From Tubiluchus corallicola (Eukaryota; Priapulida; Priapulimorpha; Priapulimorphida; Tubiluchidae), in the NCBI GenBank assembly GCA_030141605.1, contig JAQGDQ010000118.1:337501-401500 (forward strand): DNA of 64,000 bases, written 5' to 3'. Below are positions 49,467 through 61,340 of the stretch, in pieces. Numbering within the stretch: position 1 is the first letter of the stretch; every line of letters begins with the position of its first letter. The position numbers and the translations under genes were made by a program. The notes beneath the pieces were generated by a model, which was not told the origin of the DNA, did not search any database, and saw only the letters and a program-made list of their open reading frames with translations.

Positions 49467-51756
49467 GATTCCATTGCTATCATAATATACCTCAAATACT
49501 GTTTTGCTTAGCATTGTAATCACTAGTGTCTTAGCTATTATTAGCTGTATCTTAATTAAACTATCTGTATGTTATTTAATGTGTCCACCTATTGTTTAAT
49601 TTGTGATAGATAGATAGGTGCAAAACTGGTATACTTTTGCAGGAGAGCTGCTTTATTGATGATCCTGAAATAAATAAATAAATATGTTTATAAAAAAGAA
49701 AAAAAATTACATATTTCAGTTTGTGTAGAAAACGCTTTTTACCCTTTTACCAACGCAACTTAGCCTTTGGCTTCAGTAATAACTTTCCTTAATTTTATGA
49801 GACATCACACGATCTTCATTTATATGGTTTCAGTTTTACCACCCTACAAACTTCTAAAATGTTTGCGAAACCGATTATTAAAGCAAATAAAATGGCTTTA
49901 TTTTAAATTAATTATTCTTAGATTTTCACTCGATTAATTTAAAAGTGAAATCATTTAGGCTTACAGTCTCTTGTTCTACATTTCTATATTTGTAATTATT
50001 GACATACAATTTAAGAATTGATCAGCTTGGTTTAATAGAGGGTCAGGGCCGGCATGTTCCATGCTGGCATTTTCATTGTATTGCCTGCATGATGTAAAAT
50101 GCATATAGACTAGTAGTTCATTCAGCAAAACTTCATCACACGAACACCGAAAATAACTCTTATTCAAGCTCTTTTACCAAACTTGTCAAAAAGTTTGTTT
50201 TTTGCTCTAAGATTGTTTATATTCTATTCACTTTTTGGATTATTTGAAAAGCCAAAGTCGGCTAGTGCTTTACTGGACAATTACAGACACACAAAGACAC
50301 ACAACTACTATAGAATATTCTATTGTCTGTGCTGTAAAGAAAGTACCGAAGATCCGTCAGGAGCCGACATCTTGACTACCTGGTGTATTGATAGGAGCTG
50401 ACGAAGCGGTGAGCAAGTAAACTCGTCAAGGTAACACTTATCAAAGCAAATTTAAACTGCGAAAAAAGGTGAAAGTTGTTCAGTGTGGAAGCATTTGAAA
50501 GAATGGATGGATCGAAATCACTCGAACGGACGAGAGCAGAAGGGAACAGCAAAGAAGAAAAACGACACGGAATTATTAGAATGCGCAGCATAATGAGTTT
50601 ACCCTTAACAAAACTGACTGAGTTCAGACCAGTCTAAATCCGATTGCATGACCATGCTTATTAATTGGCTGTGGCTGTTTCATTGCGGTTTTACTCACGT
50701 GTTACTGAGCAGTTTTCATTCATTTTTACACTTATCTAGAGTCCATAAGCAATTCCAGCTTTTTAACCACTGTTTGAGGCCTTATCAAATATTTATGTAT
50801 TTATCTAACATTTTTGTGACTGTATACGCTTTTCGTGCTCAATGTTATGACTCAATGTCTTGCAAAAATTTTGGAAAAAATCAGCGTATGGGTTCTCTTA
50901 CAACCCGCTGCTCGCGGTTTAAAAATTGTGAAAAAGTGAAAAGCCAATAGTCTTCAAAATTACTTGCTATACAATCCGAAAAATGGTCACACGAAGTTTA
51001 GATGGTCGGCTGTAAAATAATTTTGATCATGTTTTAGAAGATCCATGCGTCCGCTGTCCAAAAATAACGATGCTTCGTAATACCTTGTACAAGCACTTAA
51101 CGAGCCGATGTACTGAGAGATACTTTTTTCTTAAATTAATTTCTTAAATTTAGCTGAGATTTTAAAAGTCTTAAACCTGTTATTAATATTGTTTGCCTCC
51201 AAAGAATTTTACTAGAAATCAATATGAAAATTTTACTAGAAAATAAAAATGCAGGAAAGGTAAAATAAAATAAGAAAGTTGAAATATAAAATAGCTGCCT
51301 AATTACAATGCATCTGGGACGTTCTTGATGATCGTTGGGATGCAGGAGAATCATTTAGAAACATTTTTGCAACTCTGGGTGAATCTCTAAAATCAATTAC
51401 ACGCTCAAAATTATCATCACACACATTTTGTGAGTGTACCGAATTAACACGTGCAGTAAACGTCAGCGAACGCCATACATTTATCACTCATTAGTACTGC
51501 TTCATCCTGAAAATAATTCCCTACAATTATGTCTATAGGATTCAAAGCCATCCTGCTAATGACAGCTATCGTCTGTTGAGCTATTATGAAATTCCAAGTG
51601 GTCGCATAGGAGCTGCAAGTCGCGGCCAAATGAAATTATTTCTGATAGCCAGAGAAATTTCTTCAGTAATATGTGACGACTTAGATGACTGACTAATAAT
51701 GACGTTTGCAACGGCTATTTGTGGGTTGGTAGTATCAGTTGTAAAAGAAGGTACAG
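49467..51756. other. Spacer, no gene recognised
   Basis: Short open frames only. Minus-strand frames at 51299-51629 have normal composition (e.g. ALNPIDIIVGNYFQDEAVLM) but are broken and unrecognised. Confidence 0.35.
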
Positions 51757-51863
51757 TTATTTTGATTTCAGATCACACTACATCCGTCTGAGGAACTTTA
51801 ATTCACGAATTTCACTGTGCTGTTTGCTACACAAAATGGGGCACTATATGGTAATGAGATTAC
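51757..51863 (-). mobile_element. SINE-like 3' fragment, copy 1
   Basis: Aligns with 52873-52965: both contain TATTTTGATTTC, then CACACTRCATCCRTCTG, then CACTAYATGGTAATGAGATT. The second copy continues to a tRNA-like head on the minus strand, so this is taken as the 3' part of the same SINE family. It lacks the head. Confidence 0.55.
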
Positions 51864-52067
51864 TTATATGACAGACACTTAATATTTAGCAACTTGAACC
51901 TGGGCACTTGGTTACTACAGTGATAGTGTACTTATCGCTCTGCACTGATAAACTGTATAGATGTAGTCTGTCACTTAAATTACTGACTCAGTAACTGGGT
52001 ATTTAATAAATTGGCACTTAGTAACAGGAAACTTGATGTTGTTGAATATTTGAAGGCGTTATAGTAA
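51864..52067. other. Short spacer
   Basis: Nothing recognised; words like cttgg, cactta and gtaac recur as if an old simple repeat. Confidence 0.3.
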
Positions 52068-52205
52068 GTAAGTGAGTAAGTAAGTAAGTAAGTAAGTAGG
52101 TAGGTAAGTAAGTAGATAAATAAGTAAGTAAATAAGTAAGTTAGCAAGTAAGTGAGTGAGTGAGTGAGTGAGTGAGTGAGCGAACGAGCGAGCGAGCGAG
52201 CAAGC

Positions 52206-52287
<82 letters not shown>

Positions 52288-52303
52288 CTAAGTAAGTGAG
52301 TAA
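52068..52303. repeat. (AAGT)n array with internal GAGT, GAGC and AAGC waves
   Basis: AAGT units change in register to GAGT (about 52150-52180), then GAGC (about 52183-52200), then AAGC, and back to AAGT to the end. This is an orderly single-substitution series. Minus-strand Leu/Thr/Tyr repeats are artefacts. Confidence 0.95.
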
Positions 52304-52872
52304 GCAGTAAATCATCCTTTATTTCATATATAAAGCAAGTGATCATTTTGTAAGTATCACTTCGCCCATTAGCCGAAGTGAACAAAATTAGGCAGTTTGT
52401 ATATCTCACAAGTGGTAAACGGGCCATTGGTAACAGGACCAATGGCTAGCTTGATATTCTGTAATGCACCACACGCTACAGTCACCAGGTGGTGGTGGCA
52501 GAAAACATAACGGGCATTAGTTTGTCATTTATAGCCTAATCATTAGGCTCTAATGTAAAAAGTCAATGTCTAAAGGACGTACCACGTGTGCCACACAGAC
52601 TATCAGGTTTCATTCATCAATCTATCAAATATGTGCGAACATTCTAAGTAGTGTCTTATTACCAGCGTCATCATTGCGTTTTACTACACGTGCACTTAAC
52701 ATTAAATGACGAACGCAAATTTGATGTTTATGACAAGAATAGACGAGCGATCTAACTTTCTATTACGTCGCACTTTAAGACTGAGTTATTCCCACCGGTT
52801 ATTTTGTACTTGTGTTTTTCCCTTGAGATTGTAATTTTTGTTGTTATTTAAACTAATAAAAGTTATAGTGTG
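52304..52872. other. AT-rich spacer
   Basis: Nothing recognisable between the tetranucleotide array and the SINE-like element. Confidence 0.4.
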
Positions 52873-53230
52873 TTGCTATTTTGATTTCCGGCCACACTGC
52901 ATCCATCTGCGGAAATTTCGAATTTTTGCTACTGAAAAAGAGCCACTACATGGTAATGAGATTACCTAGATACGTAATATGCCATATGCGTATTTACTTT
53001 AATAATATAAAAAATACCCCAATACCGTCATTTAGTCAGATTATGATAGTGATTACCAGAGACTTTATAAACCGTTGCAATTTATTTTTAACAATTATTA
53101 CCCATTGCAGGTAATGAGTTGGAGAAAGAAAGGAGACGCTGAAATTTTGTGGATCTAATCGGGATTTGAACCCGAGACCTCGGATTACATGCCCTGCCAG
53201 CTGAGTTACTAGTTCGACGTGGCAGAGCAG
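52873..53230 (-). mobile_element. SINE with tRNA-like head, copy 2
   Basis: Read on minus: a tRNA-like head starts near 53225 with AACTCAGCTGG (box A-like, about 53207). The perfect T-arm TCGGG-TTCAAAT-CCCGA at 53159-53175 contains box B GGTTCAAATCC. The anticodon arm is shortened by several nucleotides, so it is not a functional tRNA. The body extends left about 300 bp to the conserved tail at 52873-52965 shared with 51757-51863. Confidence 0.55.
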
Positions 53231-54059
53231 GCCCTAGATTTCCTCCGTGTAGCACACAATCCAGCAGCGCCCCCCTGTACCCAGACAGATGGGGATACTT
53301 ATAGAATCAACCTACCAATATTAGCAGTAAATTACGTGATTTTGTTCTTTTTCTTTCTTAGTCTTGGTATGAAGATAATCTACAGCTTTGGTTGAAACGT
53401 CGTGTTTTTCCTTGATTTTTTTTATAATGGGATTTTTTCCACTAAATCACTAAACACGAAACCAAGTCTACGTAAGAAGCACAAGACATTTGCAATCAAA
53501 TGTTCAAAAAGCCCCAATGTTTTGCAAATTCTGGAACCGCCGCCTGATTAGCCACTTTAGGGCAGACGTGACATTTATGACAACAAACTTGAAGTAATGG
53601 ACGCCGTTGTTGAGCAAAATTGCAAGACAAGTGAACGTGATTACGCCGTACCATGCAAGTCTCGCGTAAAGTGGCGCTAGCGGTCCCTCAAGTGCCCGGA
53701 TGCACTGTGATTTGTGAGCGATTGCATGCACATTTTTAGCGAAATTCCCAATCACAGGCCACAAGTTTCCTGATAGTCTGACAAGTTGTGCAACCCTGAT
53801 GAGAACAAATGAGTTTACAGTTGATTGAAATTTCCCAACATGGCTGAACCGTAATGGAAGGCGGATCCAAGTATCAAGATGAGATAAAGGCTAGCATTAA
53901 ATCTAGAAAAATCATTTTTGTTCTGACTATTACTAAAAACAAAATTTTAGTAATAACGTATTAATTGACATTGTTTTGCATCTCATTAAAACACTAATAA
54001 ACTTTACATGTATATATAAACGACGCAAGAAATGTAGTACTGACTTACTTAAAAACATA
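53231..54059. other. Spacer with a GC-richer patch
   Basis: At 53505-53770 composition is balanced and an 86-codon minus-strand frame occurs. It includes a hydrophobic stretch but no recognisable domain. Confidence 0.3.
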
Positions 54060-54153
54060 ATTTCGACTCCCATAACGAGTCATCGTCAGATGTTGATTAA
54101 CAAATTCTTTTAAAAAATAGACTGATGATGATTCCCATTATGGGACTAGAAAT
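54060..54153. mobile_element. Inverted pair of hammerhead-like blocks (Penelope-type)
   Basis: On minus (54060-54089): CTGACGA-T-GACTC..GAGTC-GAAAT. On plus (54122-54153): CTGATGA-T-GATTCCCAT..ATGGGACTA-GAAAT. Together they imply an ancestral stem GACTCCCAT/ATGGGAGTC between CTGATGA and GAAAT. The divergent orientation and the extra T after CTGATGA match the pair at 31113-31276, although stem sequences differ. This suggests a second, related family. Similar sequence follows each GAAAT for a short way (tacattt). Probably relics of Penelope-like terminal repeats. Confidence 0.5.
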
Positions 54154-54659
54154 AATATAGCAAATACATTTAACAAATGTAAACAAAACTATTTTATAAT
54201 AAACTCAATAGACTTTTCGTTATCAATCTCAAATAATTAAATATTCTGTTTTCTTTTTTTCTCGAAACCTGATGAATTTTTCAAGATTTCTGTGTGTGCA
54301 AGTGTTTCAAACCAATCAACTAGTTATAAAACTCCATGACGTATTACATGTAGGATTATTTTATCCCTAAACAAGTTAACACCGACTTTTCTGTTATCTT
54401 TCCAAATTTTGGTGCTAGAGCTGGATGATCAAAATTACTCACTGTCTAAGTAATTGGTCGAAATTCATTAAACAAACAACCGATTTGTGAAGCCGTGCTA
54501 AGTGAGTGTAAAGTACCACAAATTTTGTATTTTCGAATATCATATTATATATACGGGCATCCCACTTTCTGGCCTGTTCTTAACCACATCTGTAAGATAC
54601 CTCCCATTTAAAACTTCACAGAACAAGGCCAATCTACAAATCCTCTAGTCAAGAAAATA

Positions 54660-55220
54660 CACCGAGTTTAAACCGGGGTTTCATGGGATTCTCGACTTCG
54701 GCGACAATCTAAAAACTTCTAACTCCGACAATCGCCAAATGCGCTCCAAAGATTCCCCAAATAGTCATAAAACATTCACGGTTGTTCGCCGCTGTCGCCA
54801 AACTAACGTAAATACGTCGCCAATTATTCGTGACGTTCGTCAGCAATTTCTAAATTCGCGAAAACTTGGAAAACATTTTGAGACAATTTTGAAAATGCTG
54901 CGACGAATTTGCGGCTATTTTTCAACATTTTGGTGACATTTTGGAGAAGCTCGTTTGTCTCGCTCTTCTTTCCGGTAAAATTCTGTGTTGAAATGATCAC
55001 AATATGCTCGCGAGTTTGGTAGCTTAGTAGCGTAAGTTACGACACATGCGCCAACGACAATGTCGTACAAATTTCGTGCCATTTTCACCAGAGAAAAAAC
55101 ACGAGATTCGCATAAAGTGGCACAATCGTGAAAATCATTAGAACTTCGCACGATTGTTTGCGGCGTGGGCAACAATTTTTGGCGATTTTTGGACTTACGC
55201 CCAAGACGCAACCCCTTGAA
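54660..55220. other. CpG-rich segment, possible mobile element
   Basis: About 500 bp with far more CpG than the window average. It is built from repeated words such as gcgac, cgccaa and gcgaat, with TGGCGATTTTTGG-type words near both ends in partly inverted order. A 103-codon minus-strand frame (55226-54915) and a 65-codon plus frame cross it; neither is recognised, and both may follow from composition. Retained CpG suggests recent insertion or lack of methylation. Confidence 0.3.
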
Positions 55221-55869
55221 TAACAATCACTAATTAAAATTGGCCTCAACTAAATCGTGAAAGATAATTTGTATATAATTTCCGCTTAATGATAATTTCG
55301 CACGCATTAAAATCGAAAAGTGAAGAGAGAAAAAGAAAACAAGGATAGATGAGAGACGGTAACACCATTACTCTAAATTTTTCGAAGCATGGTCTTACCA
55401 AAATCACGCCTTAAACTAATGAATACTGCACCTATTGTAAGTTCATCATTTTATCACTATGGATTTTTCTTATAATTTTTTCATCTGGTGAAAACACAAA
55501 GTTACGTCATAAAATCTATTATAGATGATGCAAAAAAGCTTCAATGATTAATAGACCATTTACAAACTAGTATTATATCGGGATTTGACTTCGTAACCGC
55601 ATTATTTGCAGACCAACGTAACTCTTGTTCCGCCATCCAAATAAAAGAGGTCATAGCTTAGTTTTTTAATCAAATTAAACAAACTAAACGAGATTAATCA
55701 AATTTTTAATCACACAGTAATTTATGTATATTATATAATAATAATAATGTTATAACAATATATAATAATGATTATATAATGCGAATTTTTATTAGTTTTA
55801 GTCGTTCTCAAAATGTTATTGAAATCGTCTTCGTTCCTACTAGTTTGAGGAGCTGTTACGCTTTGTAGG
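55221..55869. other. AT-rich spacer
   Basis: Nothing clear. The right part (to 55870) may include further decayed LINE sequence. Confidence 0.35.
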
Positions 55870-56760
55870 TATTACATATTTATACCTAGCTCTTGCGCAC
55901 TGCATTTCAGCAAAAATGACACCGCCTTTTGATTTGCCCGTGCTTATACCTATAGCTTATGACGATCACGAAATATTTTTGATAATTCAGTTAATCCATC
56001 GTCCCACCAATTCTTAGCGCCCTGACCAGAAAACGTAAAGGATATAGTCTTGTTTGCAGTTTCTCTCAGAGAATAAACAATATTATATAAGATGCTGTTC
56101 ATTGACAGATTGTAATGAGCAACAATTAGTTAGTTCTCTGGATGTTACAAGGTCGCCTAACATTACCATTATGCTACATCTATGTTTTTGCGTATTATTT
56201 GCCTTAGTAAAATTGACCAGTTTCTTATTCCTGCGTTTCACTGAGGTCATTATTTTAACTTTCAGGTTTAAATCAACAAACACAGGTAAATGATCTAATA
56301 AGTTTTTACCTGATTCATAAACAAAGGCACCAGTAACATTATCTACGGGCGATCTCGCGGATAGAGCATGATCTATCCAAGAAAAACGTTGCTTATCCGT
56401 CTGATAAAAAAGTATGGAAATTATTACAAGTAAATAAGCTATTTACTACACACGAGTTGTTAGTCAGACAATAATTAAGCAAAATACGACCAGATCTATT
56501 ACAAGCTTCAGCCTCATTTGCGTTCGCCTAGAATTCACAAAAATTAAAAGTTTTTCGTTGGTTATTTTTAAAATAAAATTATGTATTACTGGTAGACATG
56601 CTGGGTATCCTATAAAACTTTGATCGATTTCGTAACCAAGTGGCATGTAACAGTATTTAAGTATAATTTCGTGGTCAACTAGTTCAACTTTAATATTAGT
56701 GAAAACGTTGTTACTCAATACTAGCTTTTTAATACAGTTGTCAATCGTTTTTCCATAAAA
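55870..56760 (-). pseudogene. LINE endonuclease-domain remnant, second lineage
   Basis: On minus, with frame changes and stops, the order is: HEIILKYCYMPLGYE; LLIFV followed after a frameshift by EF-stop-ANANEA (the usual GDFNAN box); CNRSGRILLNYCLTNN; FSWIDHALSARSP; and NLLDHLPVFVDLNL (the SDHLP box, with S changed to L). A linker with GKSKGGVI follows near 55920. This is the second half of an APE-type endonuclease plus the start of the following linker. The WIDHAL and GKSKGG features differ from the LINEs at 33 and 43 kb, so it is a different lineage. No RT sequence follows; the copy is truncated at both ends and inactive. Confidence 0.75.
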
Positions 56761-58310
56761 TTGAATTAGCCGTTACACTGAATTGATATTTATTTGGCAG
56801 TTGATTTTTGTTATCAACTGAGAGGGCGCTAACCAGAGTTCTCGCAAAAACAATATGCCGCACATTTGAAGCATCCTTGTAAATTATTTGTATTGGCAGT
56901 TTCTGGTATTTTGAAGGTCAAGATTTGAATTTCATAATTGCTTATATTGGTTTCAGAGTCCAAAAAATCTGCAAGGTGTACTTTGCTTGTCTTAGTTGAC
57001 AAATGACTAACAAATAAATTGGCTGGGAAGTTTATTCATTTCTAGCGGTAACCAGAATTGTTCTTGTAGCAGTTTTTAAATAATTCTGCTTTTTATTTGT
57101 CTTGGACAACAGGCTTTAAAATGGTAATAGTAAATTGACTGAAAATTCAAGGTTTGCAAGTCAAGTGCTGTCCTTTTGAAAAAAACAAGTCCAACCATTT
57201 GGAGCTTCAAGGCGCTGTGTCGCTGTAGCTGTACATCATCATCCTGCTTTTGGTATTTTGCTCATTCAATGAATTAAAAAATATTCCGTTGAAAGTCAGT
57301 GAGTGAAAGCACCTTGACCCGTTCACAGTTCCAAAAGGGAGGCTTGCGGGTTTACTTTGCTGCAAGTAAATATAAACTGAAGGAAAGGACAAAATACGTG
57401 CTTCTTGGTATTCTGACTGCTAATCTTACTTAACGCTTTGGTTATGAATTACAAGAAATAGGCAACATATTGCCACCAGCCAGAATCTGCTTGTTACCTT
57501 TGCTAAAGCAGCATGAGCAGTCATCATTCTTGCTTTAATTCTTTAAATTCACTTAATATAAAATTTAGGAACTAATTCCTTGAAACTCCAAGAATTAGCC
57601 CGTTTTTATTTCAGTTGCTTTGAATAGCATTACAGTAATATCGCGATTTCTTTTAGCTATAATAATTTTATATTTAGTGAAAATTTGCAAAACAAGAGAA
57701 ACCGCCTTTTCGACTCTAGAGAAAAGTCCATAGTCCATTAACTTAGAAATTTCGTTTTTTGGTGTGAGTAAATTACATTACTGATCCTTGCAACATCATT
57801 GGGGGAAACGCACAGACACTTACAAAAAACCCTTGACAGATGATGATTGCATTGCGATACGCGAGGCGCAAAATCTATAGACCAACTTGCTGCAATCCCC
57901 CAACCCATATCACTTAAGACGAAGAAAATTTGCCAATTTATCAGATTACAACAAATGGACAACAAGTTTCCTGTTTCATATTTTTTACACAAGGGACGAA
58001 CTAAGTGGTCAGAGTGGCCTTAAAGATGATAACAGCATTAATACAGCTTAATATGAATTAGCCGAGAGAGGCAGACATGCCAGCTATGTTCAGATGGCGT
58101 CGCGATTTGATTGTTCGGCCAACGTTGGCATCGCTCTTGTCATCAATATAGGTTTCAGTAGAAATATGCGAAAGTGATAGATTTTGATAGTTCCATTGTT
58201 GTTGTTTTTCTATACAACTCGAAAAGTTGGACTCAGTGTTCAATAACAAGACCTACTTATTTAATTATATTTGTTATTTATTTGCTAATATATTTATTTA
58301 GTTGATTGGT
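56761..58310. other. AT-rich spacer
   Basis: No feature recognised. The first about 100 bp may be further endonuclease remnant. Confidence 0.4.
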
Positions 58311-58640
<330 letters not shown>

Positions 58641-59180
58641 TAGTTTCTAATTATAAAAAGTTCCATTTTATGGCTACCAGGGCAGCATAAATGTTGCGTT
58701 ACTTGAACGTATTTGAAATGAGTTCTTAATAAATACTAACATTAAATACTATATAGACGGCTGCGTTAACCAGAAGCTAGTTAATGATATATATATTAAT
58801 TATTAATAATCCTTTACTAAGATGAAACGTTGAACCGGCAGAAATATCTTAGTCACGTTCGGATCCGTTTACAGCCTCTCACGATGAGGAAAACAGCAGC
58901 AGCAAAGAAAACTAAATGCAAGTATTTTTCCTGTTAGTCACTCATCCACCTACTAATCAAACTGGACGTTAAATAACGTGGCCATCTAGATATTCCCCTC
59001 ACGAAGGTACAAGAAATGGGCGCAAATGCGTGATTCTTGTGAGCAAAAAGAGGTTCTTACCTTTCTGTGCGATAGCAAAACCCAAACCCTTTTTAAGATT
59101 GATTGTCATCCGAGTTTTTACTTTGTAACGTTATTTTTTGAAAGAGTATTTTTGTGTGATTTTATATCACTTTACTATTT
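58641..59180. other. Spacer
   Basis: Nothing recognised. Confidence 0.4.
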
Positions 59181-59332
59181 TACTTTACTTTACTTTTCTT
59201 TTCTTTTCTTTTCTTTTCTTTTCTTTTCTTTTCTTTTCTTTTCTTTTCTTTTCTTTTCTTTTCTTTTCTTTTCTTTTCTTTTCTTTTCTTTTCTTTTCTT
59301 TTCTTTTCTTTTCTTTTCTTTTCTTTTCTTTG
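59181..59332. repeat. (CTTTT)n pentanucleotide microsatellite
   Basis: About 28 near-perfect TTTTC units preceded by TTTAC variants. Phe/Leu/Ser repeats on plus and Lys/Glu/Arg on minus are artefacts. Confidence 0.95.
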
Positions 59333-59805
59333 TTCTTTTATTTTATTTAGTTTCATTTGTTCCACCTAGTTTCATTTATTTTTCTCCGTAGTTTAACAAT
59401 GCAATAGAGGTGTACGTAGAGATATCTTAACTAAGTTACAGTCTTTTTGAGAAGATACAGTAAGCGAGATACAGCAAATGCTTCGGAGAAAATAGTAAAT
59501 GAAGCCAGACGGAACAAATCGGATCATCGTCGCCGTCGTTATCGTCCTTAAATCGTAAATATGGTCTTTATTCTAGTCCTGCATAACGACACACACACAC
59601 GCACGCACACACAACACAGAATACGCAGTAGGCTAATTACCTAACATGAGATGTTTGTATTCGCCCTAACGCTATAATTATAATTTTAGAAAAGGCATGC
59701 TGCTGTCACACATTACAATTCGTTCGACTTTTAGAAAGAAGCAGAAACACTTTAACGAAACTGAAAATTATTGTCTCAAGCACTATCATTTGAACACTTG
59801 AACAT
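59333..59805. other. Spacer
   Basis: Contains a short CA-rich run at 59590-59620; no gene. Confidence 0.4.
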
Positions 59806-59854
<49 letters not shown>

Positions 59855-59895
59855 ACTGCTGTTGTTGTTGTTGCTACTGCTGCTGCTGGCTGCTG

Positions 59896-59984
<89 letters not shown>

Positions 59985-59985
59985 G

Positions 59986-60018
<33 letters not shown>
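59806..60018. repeat. CTA/CTG/GTT/CAT trinucleotide mosaic
   Basis: In order: CTA, CTG (59818-59860), GTT, CTG, then a long CTA run (about 59899-59983), then CAT (59985-60018). Poly-Ala/Tyr/His and poly-Val/Ser frames are artefacts. Confidence 0.95.
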
Positions 60019-60019
<1 letters not shown>

Positions 60020-61070
60020 TATCACTTGAACATTATTTTTAATGTTCTTTTCATATTGCAGATGCACTATGCTTACTGTTTATTTCTTTCACTGTTTATT
60101 TCGTTCAGGTTACTTTCTGTTATCTTAAAACCTGAACCAGTTAGTCAGTTAATAGTAAGACACCGTAGAAAATCTGAAATTTTGATATTGATATGATTTC
60201 TAGGCTGATATTTTGAATCATTGGCATGACGGCGATAGTATTGAAATAAATCATGGCATTCATAAGCCAGCGCTTAATGCGAAACACTTTAATACGTCTA
60301 GTTAGAGTTAACGCGTTTGACAAGTGACAAACAACTATTCATTTACTTTGGCGCGGAAAATGAAAATGGGCATGAGTTCAAGTGATCACTGTTTATTATA
60401 GAGCAAATCAGTGATCAGCATCTGTTCAGTAATAGGGCTTAATCACCTGAAAAATCTGGCAGACGTCAGGTCTCACCCTTTATTATTTCATACTTTGTAC
60501 TTTAATTAATATACTGAAGTTGCCATTGACATCCAGTTGGTAAAATTATGGCTCAGGAGGCATAAAACTGAGCCTTAATTAGTCGAATAATTTGCATATA
60601 TGCCACTAGTTCATTAAAATTGCCGTCAATGGATGGTTATTGATGTGTGAAATTACATACATTTGAATTCATTATAGTAAAAGTAACTAAAAGTTTTATT
60701 AGCAAACTAATATTTCACATATTAACGTTATTTTAATGTTATTCAAAACGTATTTTGGCCTATAAATATAACATAATGGTGACAAGAACAAAATGGAAAT
60801 AAATATTGAGACAATTATGAATGCACAGACCAGAAACCACAGAAATGGTCTGTCATTTCGGGTCGACATTTAGGCTTTTTAACACAGCTTTGTTGTTAGC
60901 TGTTACTGGTCGAAATTTGACTCTTCTATATACTTAATAAACATTCTAAATTATTCAATGCCGCATATTCTTGTAATAATATGGCAGTATTTTTTATTAG
61001 GCTGTTCGTTGATAATTTAATTGGCAAAAAACAGAACAAAAAAGACACTATTGCCGATAATAATGACTTC
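60019..61070. other. AT-rich spacer
   Basis: Nothing recognisable. Confidence 0.4.
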
Positions 61071-61340
61071 AGTGAAATGATGATGATTACGGTGATAGTG
61101 ATGATGATGATGATGACGATTTTGATGACGACGACGACGATGATGTCATCACAATAGCACTATTACCGGCATCTAGCACAACGAGACAATTAATTATAGG
61201 TGCAAAAATGATAATGGAGGCGATGATCATGGCAAAGACAACGACTGCAACTGCAGTAGTGACAATGACAACGAATACGGCGATGACAACAATCATAATA
61301 ATGACGCAGAGGAGGAAGAGGAGAAAGAAAACGATGGAGA
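61071..61340. repeat. Decayed GAT/GAC/AAC trinucleotide repeat
   Basis: A near-pure (GAT/GAC)n run at 61078-61146 passes into about 190 bp of gat, aca, acg and aat triplets. The minus-strand Ile/Val/Ser-rich frame is a repeat artefact. Confidence 0.75.

Noticed and set aside
53155-53225. Functional tRNA gene on minus
   Set aside because: The T-arm and boxes are good but the anticodon arm is too short for a cloverleaf; read as a SINE head.
59771-60196. 141-codon frame with poly-Ala, poly-Tyr and poly-His
   Set aside because: Encoded by the CTG/CTA/CAT trinucleotide mosaic.
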